This document shows, piece after piece, positions 1 through 6,808 of a DNA stretch of 10,170 nt. The notes beneath the pieces were generated by a model, which did not search any database, was not told the DNA's origin, and saw only the letters and a program-made list of their open reading frames with translations. Origin of the DNA: an uncultured Ruminococcus sp. (lineage in GTDB: Bacteria > Bacillota > Clostridia > Oscillospirales > Ruminococcaceae); contig CAMAIG010000027.1 in assembly GCA_945835085.1 (NCBI GenBank), positions 1 to 10,170 on the forward strand, given 5' to 3'. A program made the position numbers and the translations under genes. The stretch's first letter is position 1, and each line of letters opens with the position of its first letter.

Positions 1-449
1 CCCTGTTTTCTCATGCCCCCGATATTTTTAATCCGTCTTGCATATCTGTCTACCTCGTTGGGATATGCAGAGCTGAGCAAAAAGCTTACAGATGAGCATG
101 ACACGCCGTACAGCTTTAGCATACAGTCCTTGTCAATGCCCGTCCTGGGTGTAAGCATTGTGTGGTAATATAAAACATCTTCCCCGTTTCGGCGTTTGGT
201 CGCAGTCTCTGTTATCATCTTATGGTCTTTAAAATCTGCACAACTGCTACAGTAAATATATCTGCCATCAAGCTTTGCACAATCGATAGGTATCGGAAGA
301 GCGTTAAGCTCTCCCGATTTTGTCTGTCGATTAACAAAGTGATCTTTGTTGTGATTTGCGGGCGAAACACCACAGAAAAGGGAGTCGATATTAATTTCCG
401 AATTTGTGATTATCGGAGTACCCATGTAAAAAATCAGCTCTAATATCAT
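1..449 (-). CDS. csf3: Csf3 (Cas5-like) subunit of a type IV CRISPR effector, C-terminus cut by window edge
   Basis: Read by hand from the minus strand: ATG at 449, open without a stop to base 1, giving 149 residues. The ATG overlaps the csf2 stop (ATGA), and AAGGAG lies 6 bases upstream, which fixes the start. The N-terminus (MILELIFYMGTPIITN, then INIDSL) resembles the first strand of Csf3, where a hydrophobic strand leads to a P and an LDxLL-like stretch. LPIPI about residue 65 and YIYCSSC at about 75-81 fit the Csf3 pattern. The visible end (IGGMRKQG) looks like the glycine-rich loop of RAMP proteins, cut mid-motif. Cas5-like proteins cap the 5' end of the guide RNA in Class 1 complexes; that role here is inferred from family and from position after csf1 and csf2. 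A different RAMP family is possible but less likely in this context. Confidence 0.82.
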   Translation of the reverse strand, partial: MILELIFYMGTPIITNSEINIDSLFCGVSPANHNKDHFVNRQTKSGELNALPIPIDCAKLDGRYIYCSSCADFKDHKMITETATKRRNGEDVLYYHTMLTPRTGIDKDCMLKLYGVSCSSVSFLLSSAYPNEVDRYARRIKNIGGMRKQ

Positions 450-1231
450 AGCGTACTCCTTATGTAATTCTTCAAAAATTCCATGTCGGTATTTTTCAAA
501 GCTTCAAGGTATGGAGCATCGTTAATCTCACAATCACATTCGCACTTGATTTTTCCATATCCTCTTGCACTCTTGCCGCCGATATATCCGATAAGCTTAA
601 TACCGTGATATACAGCCGCTCTCTCTACTTCTGTAGCATGGGGCGTAAAGTCTATATATCCGTCAAATTCCGCTCCCTTAACAACTACCTCCGTAGTATA
701 TGGCATGGGCTTCATATCGTTATTTTCAGCATCAAATTCGCATTTTTCGATATGATGTGCTTCTCCGATCTCGCTGATAAGATCCGATATCGGTATTTCT
801 CCCGTTCCCGCCTCTTTGCAGCAAAGCTCTAAAAATCCGCAGCTGAACATACCTTGTAAAATGTATCTGTAGCAAGCAGCTCCAAATACGGAAAGCAGTG
901 GAAGTTTTTCCCTCATTTCTCGTATTGCCGCAGGGTCAACCCTTACATCGGCATCTTTTCCCAAAGCACCGCCGTTTGCAAGGATAGCATAAAGTCGGTC
1001 ATGCTCCTTTCCCGTCAGCTGATTTTTAATGTCAAGTACCTCAAAAAGCTCCCTTGCAAGCAGCCTTCTCATAACGCCACGAAAAGCATTCCCGCTTATT
1101 ACAGGGAGCTGGATGTGCTTGCCTTCCCTTACCATGTCCATCCTTCTAAATTCAAGGATGTTGCCCATGTCGATGCCGTCTGTAAATGCCCCATGAGATA
1201 TAGGGCTAAGTGCTGTAACCTTAATTTTCAT
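446..1231 (-). CDS. csf2: Csf2 (Cas7-like) backbone subunit of a type IV CRISPR effector
   Basis: A 261-residue RAMP-fold protein. Features matching Csf2 are: an N-terminal strand followed by LSPISHG (residues 8-14); FRR (28-30); LPVISGNAFRGVMRR (42-56), the hallmark helix-start of Cas7/Csf2 and Csm3-type RAMPs; PLLSVFG (111-117); MPYTTEVVVKG (176-186), a stretch I associate with Csf2 rather than Csm3; and a glycine-rich loop GYIGGKSARGYG (215-226). Cas7-like subunits polymerise along the guide RNA to form the filament of the complex. The ATG overlaps the csf1 stop (AATGA) and AAAGGAG lies 9 bases upstream. It also overlaps csf3 by 4 bases, so csf1, csf2 and csf3 are translationally coupled. 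A type III Csm3 assignment was considered and is disfavoured by the absence of cas10 and by the neighbours. Confidence 0.92.
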   Translation of the reverse strand: MKIKVTALSPISHGAFTDGIDMGNILEFRRMDMVREGKHIQLPVISGNAFRGVMRRLLARELFEVLDIKNQLTGKEHDRLYAILANGGALGKDADVRVDPAAIREMREKLPLLSVFGAACYRYILQGMFSCGFLELCCKEAGTGEIPISDLISEIGEAHHIEKCEFDAENNDMKPMPYTTEVVVKGAEFDGYIDFTPHATEVERAAVYHGIKLIGYIGGKSARGYGKIKCECDCEINDAPYLEALKNTDMEFLKNYIRSTL

Positions 1232-1539
1232 TTATTCTTACTCCTTTCCCCGTAAACGATAGCGATAAGTATGTGTGTCTTGCTTCTGATATCAGCCATG
1301 ATATCTTCAAGCTCCTCTTCTGTAAGCTCTTTAAGCATATTGCACCATATGCCCTCTTTTGACGCAACAGCTGTTGTGAGCTTTTCGGCAAAAAGCTTGA
1401 TATTAAGCTCCTTAAAGCGGTTGACCCTCCTTTCAAAAAATCCACCCCAGAATTGCATACCGTTTTCAATTCGGTAAACGGAATTTTCCGCAATGCTGGA
1501 TAAGAAATTCACCGCATTGATCTCGCTTGATGTAAGCAT
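1228..1539 (-). CDS. cas11: Probable Cas11-like small subunit made by internal initiation within csf1
   Basis: In-frame internal ORF: Met219 of the csf1 product to the shared stop, 103 residues. The ATG at 1539 is preceded by AAGGAGG with 8 bases between GGAGG and ATG, a stronger site than that of most genes in this window. The segment begins right after a charged linker (KEKKKYEKKEE, residues 206-216 of the parent) and appears mostly helical, with heptad-like hydrophobic spacing and an aromatic stretch (MQFWGGFFERR). Its size is in the range of Cas11 small subunits. Type IV-B loci normally carry a cas11, and none exists here as a separate gene. Internal translation of a small subunit from the large-subunit gene is known from types I-B, I-C and I-D. 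The assignment as Cas11 rests on position, length and helical look, not on a recognised sequence motif. Confidence 0.6.
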   Translation of the reverse strand: MLTSSEINAVNFLSSIAENSVYRIENGMQFWGGFFERRVNRFKELNIKLFAEKLTTAVASKEGIWCNMLKELTEEELEDIMADIRSKTHILIAIVYGERSKNK

Positions 1540-2193
1540 TGGATTTTCCTCCTTTTTTTCGTATTTTTTCTTTTCCTTGACGGCGGGAGTATATTTAACA
1601 ATAAGCTCTACACCACCGCAATGTCTAAGCCCCGAAATGAGAGCTTCAGAGTTTTTAACAAACGGATATTTATCAAGCGTAAATATGCTGTAATTACCCG
1701 TTATGATCTCACTTCTCGGTACTCCGAGGCTTATCATCTCCATTATCTCCCCGATGATCATCGGGATATCATGCTGTTTGTAGTCAAGCACCACCTCCCT
1801 GTCGTCAGTGCCTATCTTTGCTGTCTCCCGTGTGCTGATGCCCGCAAAAAGCCAATGGTGCTTTTTAAAGCTGTACGGCAAGCTTAAAACATATTGTTCG
1901 GGAGGATCAGAGAGTATCTGCAAAGCTCTCGATCTCTCGATAACTACATAGCTACCTGGATTGTCCGAAAATATTGATTTAAACCTAAAATCGGGATTGT
2001 TGTACAGCTCCAGGCAGCTGTCACAGATGTACATACTCGGAAATTTGATAAGATCGTCCAGGTTTGTAAAAGTTGACTTAATAGCTTTTTTAACTGCTTT
2101 CTCAGCTCGGATCTGCCCGCATGAGCAACATAGTTTATCACCATTGCCGCTCCCGCTGCCTAAAAAGCTTCTGGCATTATTTATTTGTCCCAC
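1228..2193 (-). CDS. csf1: Csf1, zinc-finger large subunit of a type IV-B CRISPR effector, with a Cas11-like C-terminal part
   Basis: 321 residues with a GTG start at 2193, preceded by AAAGGAG 9 bases upstream; that site overlaps the stop of the cysH-like gene. An N-terminal zinc-finger pattern is clear: C22-x2-C25, about 30 residues, then C57-x2-C60, which is the signature of Csf1. Residues 80-200 form a mixed alpha/beta body with no motif I can name. Residues 206-216 are a lysine/glutamate linker, and 219-321 are a helical tail proposed to be Cas11. Csf1 takes the place of the Cas8-type large subunit in type IV complexes. At 321 residues it appears longer than a stand-alone Csf1, consistent with a fusion. 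The zinc finger alone is not specific; the call depends on it together with adjacent csf2, csf3 and the cysH-like gene. Confidence 0.82.
   Translation of the reverse strand: MGQINNARSFLGSGSGNGDKLCCSCGQIRAEKAVKKAIKSTFTNLDDLIKFPSMYICDSCLELYNNPDFRFKSIFSDNPGSYVVIERSRALQILSDPPEQYVLSLPYSFKKHHWLFAGISTRETAKIGTDDREVVLDYKQHDIPMIIGEIMEMISLGVPRSEIITGNYSIFTLDKYPFVKNSEALISGLRHCGGVELIVKYTPAVKEKKKYEKKEENPMLTSSEINAVNFLSSIAENSVYRIENGMQFWGGFFERRVNRFKELNIKLFAEKLTTAVASKEGIWCNMLKELTEEELEDIMADIRSKTHILIAIVYGERSKNK
1548..1554 (-). promoter_or_regulatory. Internal Shine-Dalgarno AAGGAGG inside csf1
   Basis: Minus-strand AAGGAGG encodes Lys-Glu-Glu of the csf1 product yet is a perfect ribosome binding site, correctly spaced before the in-frame ATG at 1539. 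It decides the internal start of the proposed Cas11. The upstream A-rich run also forms A AAA AAG (1552-1558) in the reading phase of a -1 slippery heptamer. Confidence 0.7.
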
Positions 2194-2207
2194 AATTTCA
2201 CACTCCT

Positions 2208-3569
2208 TTATACAAGCTTTAATTGCCCGTTTTCAAGCATTAACACTTCTGCATCATATTCCTCTTCAAGCCCCGTGCCGTCAAGCTCCACCAGCTCACC
2301 GTATTCGTCATATACACACGGTTTCGCATCAAACAGCCTTTTGCTGTCTCCGAAACGCTCTATTATCCTCGCTTTCATACTATCGTCTGTAAATGCGTCA
2401 TAGATGTTGTTATTACGCTTGATTTTAAAAAGCTTATATAATTGCTCACGATATCCGAAATGCTCCATGCAGCTTTGCCATGCTTTTGGATGGGTCTGTC
2501 GCAAGATAGATAAGTGACTATCTTTAAACTGCAAGTCAGTTCCGCACATTATGCAGCCATTACGCTTGATGTGCTGTATGCTGCCGTCTTTGGCGGTATA
2601 GGTGATATCATAAAGCGGGGAATAACTCAATTTGTATTTATGGATATATTCCCACACATCATCGTCAGTCCACATACCTATGGGAGATACGTGATAAAAT
2701 GCACCGTCTGTAATATGCGGTCTATGGCTCTCAAATATATGTCCCCGTGTTGCAATGCTTGTCATGCGGCTGTGACTTTCCGCAGCCATTAGCCCCTTGA
2801 AAACCATATCAACATCAAGCTCCGCTTGCAGTCTTTCGGATGGCTCTTTTTTGAGGAGCTTGCAGCAGTGTTGGGAAAACTTGCACTCTCGCAGGATATC
2901 ATAGTAATCTTTAAGCTTTTCTTTCTCGCTATCGCTGTGAGAATATTTCAAAAAGCATTCGATATTTATTCTGTGAGCATCAAGCTTTGAAGCTGATTTT
3001 CCAAGTAAAGGTGCGCCGTATTGCTCAACGCAGTATGCAAATGTTTTTGGTTTGCCTTCAAAAAAACAATTACTGTGATTAAGTAAATATCCTCTCTTTG
3101 TTGCAGCTTCGATCAGTGCCTTTTGACCCTTAAGCTTTCCATCGGGCTTCAAGATTTCGTCAAGGCAGCCTTCCCGCTCCAATAAATCAACAATTTGCCT
3201 TGCAAAATCATATCTCAGCTCAGGTTCTTCAAGTTCCGATAATTTGGTCTCCTTGAAATTTTCCTTAAAATGCTCTTTTCCGTATGCCCTTGCAAATTTA
3301 AGGCTTTCGGGAAATTCAATCCCCGTGTTGCCAAATATGCCATACACTTTTTTAAACTCATCGGGAAAATTCCGCTCGAACAGATCTGCAACAACCTCTG
3401 AGTCTTTTCCTCCAGAAAAAGCTATTGCAATTCTGTGTTTGCTCAAAGAGATAGCCCGTCTGATTATCTCTATAGATATCTGCTCTTTAATTTCAAGCGG
3501 TAGCTTTTGCATTGCGTTAATCTCGGTGAAACGATAGGAAGGCTTTATGTAATCATCTATTTCACTCAT
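2208..3569 (-). CDS. cysH-like: CysH-like PAPS reductase family protein associated with type IV-B CRISPR-Cas
   Basis: 453 residues. The PP-loop of the adenine nucleotide alpha hydrolase fold is seen at SGGKDS (52-57). Next come GNTGIEFPES (80-89) and a C235-C236 pair (HCCKLLKKEP). Then AAESHSR (262-268), WTDDDVWEYI (300-309) and C339-x2-C342 in a GCIMCG context follow. The CC...CxxC arrangement is the [4Fe-4S] ligand set of APS reductases. The C-terminal catalytic cysteine motif (ECGLH type) of true PAPS/APS reductases is not present, so sulfate assimilation is unlikely. CysH-like genes are a recognised companion of type IV-B loci, with unknown role. A long insert (about 130-230) separates the PP-loop half from the first cysteine pair. 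The start overlaps the upstream gene by 8 bases, and the csf1 ribosome site begins at its stop. A tRNA- or DNA-sulfur (DndC-like) role cannot be excluded. Confidence 0.88.
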   Translation of the reverse strand: MSEIDDYIKPSYRFTEINAMQKLPLEIKEQISIEIIRRAISLSKHRIAIAFSGGKDSEVVADLFERNFPDEFKKVYGIFGNTGIEFPESLKFARAYGKEHFKENFKETKLSELEEPELRYDFARQIVDLLEREGCLDEILKPDGKLKGQKALIEAATKRGYLLNHSNCFFEGKPKTFAYCVEQYGAPLLGKSASKLDAHRINIECFLKYSHSDSEKEKLKDYYDILRECKFSQHCCKLLKKEPSERLQAELDVDMVFKGLMAAESHSRMTSIATRGHIFESHRPHITDGAFYHVSPIGMWTDDDVWEYIHKYKLSYSPLYDITYTAKDGSIQHIKRNGCIMCGTDLQFKDSHLSILRQTHPKAWQSCMEHFGYREQLYKLFKIKRNNNIYDAFTDDSMKARIIERFGDSKRLFDAKPCVYDEYGELVELDGTGLEEEYDAEVLMLENGQLKLV

Positions 3570-3903
3570 AGCCTTCTTCCTTTCTTATCTGCTCTATTTT
3601 CTTCATTTTCTCCTCAGGAACAACATTAAACTGTATCTTGACCTTTGAAAAATCAATGTCATATTTTTCCGCAAGAAACGCCCTTACATCATAATCATTA
3701 AGTGACTTGCCTAATATAGGCGGCATTTCAAGGATTGAGAGTATGTCGGCATAGAATTTCTGTATTCTGTCACCGTGCCATTTTCTCAGGTGCAGCACAT
3801 ATAATACTGCACCTATAACCGATTTCGCCGTGTCATAAGCCGCCTTTTCGTACATGATCTGACTTTGCTTTTTAGTCATGATAGGCGGTATTCTTGCCTT
3901 CAT
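3562..3903 (-). CDS. Uncharacterised phage protein, 113 residues
   Basis: No family is recognised with certainty. The N-terminus (MKARIPPIMTKKQ) resembles small proteins often found in early regions of Gram-positive phages. The first half looks helical and contains KSVIGAVLYVLHLRKWHGDRIQKFY; the C-terminal part has the charged stretch KMKKIEQIRKEE. The ATG overlaps the stop of the upstream DUF551-type gene (ATGA), and its own stop lies 8 bases inside the cysH-like gene, so it is the direct translational lead-in to the type IV genes. Whether it belongs functionally to the CRISPR module or to the phage early set cannot be told from sequence. Confidence 0.75.
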   Translation of the reverse strand: MKARIPPIMTKKQSQIMYEKAAYDTAKSVIGAVLYVLHLRKWHGDRIQKFYADILSILEMPPILGKSLNDYDVRAFLAEKYDIDFSKVKIQFNVVPEEKMKKIEQIRKEEGYE

Positions 3904-4289
3904 TCCGCTCCCTCCTTTTCGAAGGGTTCGGGTATCTCAGCCCATGCAATTATATTACCGCCGCTTTCTTCGATCATTGCATTATTGCGGTTCATTTTGT
4001 ACCAATATGCCAGCCCGTCAAATTTCGCTATCCTCACTTGATGTGTGATACCCGAAATGCTTTGAAATTCCAACGTAACAAGGAAAATACCGTCTTTTTC
4101 GGGGAGTTCGTCATTAATGTCATGCCATACGAAATTAGGTATAACAGTGTCTTTGTCCGCAACAGGTTCGTTCAGAATATAGCTCTCCAGATTTTCCGCA
4201 CAAAATTCGCAAAGCTCAAATTTGCGAAAAAATTCCGTTTTTTCGGCAACTATCTCAATACCGCACATATCGCAGTAATGTTTGATCAT
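3900..4289 (-). CDS. Zinc-knuckle plus DUF551-like phage protein
   Basis: 129 residues. Two CxxC pairs at the N-terminus (C6-x2-C9 and C27-x2-C30) suggest a small zinc ribbon. The rest has the layout of DUF551-type phage proteins: FVWHDINDELPEKDG near 53-67, a strand with FLVTLEF, a tryptophan/tyrosine-rich middle (FDGLAYWYK), and a closing IIAWAEIPEPF (about 113-123). That domain is common in early regions of phages and has no established function. The ATG overlaps the stop of the helicase-methyltransferase gene, and its stop overlaps the next gene by 4 bases, so it sits in the middle of the coupled series. Confidence 0.75.
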   Translation of the reverse strand: MIKHYCDMCGIEIVAEKTEFFRKFELCEFCAENLESYILNEPVADKDTVIPNFVWHDINDELPEKDGIFLVTLEFQSISGITHQVRIAKFDGLAYWYKMNRNNAMIEESGGNIIAWAEIPEPFEKEGAE

Positions 4290-6808
4290 GATATGTTTTC
4301 CTCTCTTTCTTCGATAAAATCAAATAATGTGGGCTGTTCAATTTCGTCCTCTGCCGCCTGTAAATATCCCACACTGTCACGGAAATAGCCGTTGTTAAGC
4401 TCAATGGATATGCCATACCGCTTCATTTTGACCGCCGTCATCGCAACGGTCCCGATGCCGCCGAAGGGGTCAAGGATAATATCACCCTCGTTTGAGTACC
4501 TGTTGATTATCCTTTCCACAATGTCCAGCTGCAACGGGCAAACGTGCATTTGCAGATCACGGCGTTTCTGTTCGCTGTTTAGTGTCCTCATGCGCACTAT
4601 GTCGTCCCACACATCGAAATTCCACGACCCAGGCGCAACCACCATAAACGTAGATGGCAGCCTACCGTCCTTGTCAAGCTCTTTAGCAAGCTTTACGTGT
4701 TCCTCGTAGCTGTATGTAGTCTCCCTGCTGTATCTCCTGTAAACCTCGCCTAAACGCTTTGTAGGCACGCTGTAAAGCTCTTCCTTTGATATGAGCCTGT
4801 TACCGCTTGACCTCCAGAAAGCATGAGCATCGATTTGCCATTGCGCCCTTGTATAATCATCTTTTGATTTGGTCACGGGTTCGTCGGCATAAGCGTTTGA
4901 TGTGTCAGTAGGGAGCTTACGAAATATCAAGATGTATTCGGGGCAACCGATACCCATCTTTGAGCCGTCTTTGCATTGCTCCGACCATCCTAATCTATAA
5001 GTCTGATTGTTTTCTCTCACAACATCCGTAACAACCGTTATCATGCCCATGTACTGAAAACCATGCTTCATATAGTGTTCAATGCAAAGCGCATGGAATG
5101 GTTCCATTGTAGGCATTCCCGTCCCCGTTGCATTGCCGAATAATACACGATCCTTTACGTGTACCGCACAAATCCTTCCGGGCATAAGCACCTTTAACAG
5201 GTTCGGTGTCAGATAGTCCATCTGTTCAAAAAATCTTTCAGTGTTTTCGTTGTGTCCAAAGTCGTTGTATGACGGGGTGTATTCATAATGATTTGCAAAG
5301 GGGATAGATGTGTGTATTAGCCCAATTGTGTTAGGGCGTTCCCTTGCCATTCTTTCAAGTTCATCGACATTATCGTTATTAATCGCCGTGAAATGTTCGC
5401 CTTTAATTTCCACTCTCTCAACTCCCATGCTTCTTTGCAGCCTCTTCATGCTCTCGATCACGGACAATCCGTTCTTTCGCACGATATCTGCCATTTTCTC
5501 AGATTGGTAATTGTACCGCTCCCACTTTTCGATCAAAGCTTTTTTTATTTCGTCCTCTGCATCCATATAGATGATATCAATTATGACTTGATCGTCTTGC
5601 AGGAAACGGTAAATGCGGTGTATTGCTTGTATAAAATCGTTAAACTCATAATCAATGCCTAAAAATATAGCCCTGTGACAATGCCGCTGAAAATTGCAGC
5701 CGCTCCCGCTTATCTCTTTTTTTGTTGCAAGATACTGTGTGCGACCCTCTGCAAAATCAATAATACGTCGCTCCCTGGTATCAAGGTCAAGGGATCCGTA
5801 AACCTCCATAGCTTGCGGTACAGCCTTTTTTATAGCGTGTCTCTCAGCCTCTAAGTCATGCCAAAGGATAAAATGCGCATCGGGGTCAGATTTGATGATT
5901 TCCTGCATTTTCTCAATGCGGGCATCTATAGACAGCCTCTTAATTTCGGCTGCGTCCTTTAGTGATGTCGAAGCCTCCGAAATAAATTGATATTGCCCGA
6001 ACTTATCACATTTATCATTGGTCCTATACGGCAGCCTATGCCAATTTACCCTTAACGGCGGGAGGTCATAGCCATCATCTGAGTAGTTAGGATTTACATC
6101 GGAGGGTTTGCCGATAAACAATGCCCATGAGGATAGCCACAACCAAAACTCCTCTTCCTTATGCGGGTATAAGGTCAGATTATTTGCCTTTGTGCTGTCA
6201 CGCTGAAAAAAGCGTGTAAGAGCCTGTCCCGTGTCCATGATCTCCAAAAAACCGCCGTAATGTATAAGCTCTTTGTACTTGTTCGGGTCTGGTGTAGCGG
6301 TACAGCAAAGCTTGTATTTTATGCCCTTGAATTTTGTAAGAAAAGTCTGATATGTCTTGCTGCCGAATGATCGCAATACTGCAGCTTCGTCCAGTGCTAC
6401 CGATACAAACGCTTTGGGGTCAATGTCCCCGTCACGCACACGCTCATAGTTGGTGATGTACATACCGTCATGGTCAGCCTCGGACATATGCCTTATGTAT
6501 TTCGGCGGCTCAATGCCTAACAGCTCCACCGCATCATGTGCAAATTCCTGCTTAACTCCCAAAGGTACGACAAATAAAGCCTTTCCGCTCCCCTCATGCA
6601 TTAATACCTGTCTGTTAAACTCCAGCTGCATTACCGTTTTTCCCATGCCAAATTTAGCAAATATGGCACGCCTGCCGCCTTTTAACGCCCACTGTATGCT
6701 GTCCTTTTGATGTGGGAGTAACACGGGGTGCAGCTTTGACTGATCTATGTCAAAACCGCTTTCCTTTGCAAAAACCATCTTGCTTTTCAAAAAATCAAGA
6801 TAATTCAT
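4286..6808 (-). CDS. Phage helicase / DNA N4- or N6-methyltransferase fusion
   Basis: 840 residues in two enzymes. The N-terminal SNF2-like SF2 helicase shows LPHQKDSIQWA (31-41), Walker A GMGKT (54-58), motif II DEAA (140-143), motif III TATP (170-173) and motif VI QAIHRIYR (394-401). The C-terminal half is an amino-methyltransferase with motif IV first, TSIPF (500-504), and the AdoMet-binding motif I DPFGGIGT (780-787) near the end, which is the beta-class order. Motif IV differs from the usual SPPY/DPPY, but the whole TSIPFxNxYEY block recurs in my memory of phage fusions of this kind. DEAA instead of DEAH/DEAD is also compatible with that family. It likely unwinds or translocates on phage DNA and methylates it, for replication or protection from host restriction. 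The C-terminus has QPTLFDF (825-831), resembling a beta-clamp binding motif. It overlaps both neighbours by 4 bases. Confidence 0.92.
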   Translation of the reverse strand: MNYLDFLKSKMVFAKESGFDIDQSKLHPVLLPHQKDSIQWALKGGRRAIFAKFGMGKTVMQLEFNRQVLMHEGSGKALFVVPLGVKQEFAHDAVELLGIEPPKYIRHMSEADHDGMYITNYERVRDGDIDPKAFVSVALDEAAVLRSFGSKTYQTFLTKFKGIKYKLCCTATPDPNKYKELIHYGGFLEIMDTGQALTRFFQRDSTKANNLTLYPHKEEEFWLWLSSWALFIGKPSDVNPNYSDDGYDLPPLRVNWHRLPYRTNDKCDKFGQYQFISEASTSLKDAAEIKRLSIDARIEKMQEIIKSDPDAHFILWHDLEAERHAIKKAVPQAMEVYGSLDLDTRERRIIDFAEGRTQYLATKKEISGSGCNFQRHCHRAIFLGIDYEFNDFIQAIHRIYRFLQDDQVIIDIIYMDAEDEIKKALIEKWERYNYQSEKMADIVRKNGLSVIESMKRLQRSMGVERVEIKGEHFTAINNDNVDELERMARERPNTIGLIHTSIPFANHYEYTPSYNDFGHNENTERFFEQMDYLTPNLLKVLMPGRICAVHVKDRVLFGNATGTGMPTMEPFHALCIEHYMKHGFQYMGMITVVTDVVRENNQTYRLGWSEQCKDGSKMGIGCPEYILIFRKLPTDTSNAYADEPVTKSKDDYTRAQWQIDAHAFWRSSGNRLISKEELYSVPTKRLGEVYRRYSRETTYSYEEHVKLAKELDKDGRLPSTFMVVAPGSWNFDVWDDIVRMRTLNSEQKRRDLQMHVCPLQLDIVERIINRYSNEGDIILDPFGGIGTVAMTAVKMKRYGISIELNNGYFRDSVGYLQAAEDEIEQPTLFDFIEEREENIS

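Noticed and set aside
222..443. Rightward open frame of 73 codons near the left edge
   Set aside because: It is the reverse strand of csf3, whose frame has a good ribosome site, an ATGA coupling and family features.
446..1231. csf2 as a type III Csm3 or Cmr4 gene
   Set aside because: The SGNAFRG motif is shared with Csm3, but there is no cas10, and the Csf1 zinc finger, the cysH-like gene and the MPYTTE block all point to type IV.
1221..1493. Leftward open frame of 90 codons overlapping the csf1 C-terminus
   Set aside because: It is in another frame inside csf1, without a ribosome site. A -1 shift at the slippery heptamer would not join it.
1961..2392. Rightward open frame of 143 codons across the csf1/cysH-like junction
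   Set aside because: The translation is low-complexity and serine/leucine/proline rich, typical of the reverse of real genes; no start signal was seen.
2208..3569. Sulfate assimilation gene cysH
   Set aside because: No catalytic ECGLH-type cysteine tail and no other sulfate genes; it sits within a phage and type IV operon.
3894..4388. Rightward open frame of 164 codons opposite the DUF551-type gene
   Set aside because: It is antisense to two well supported, mutually overlapping genes and has no ribosome site or recognisable protein features.
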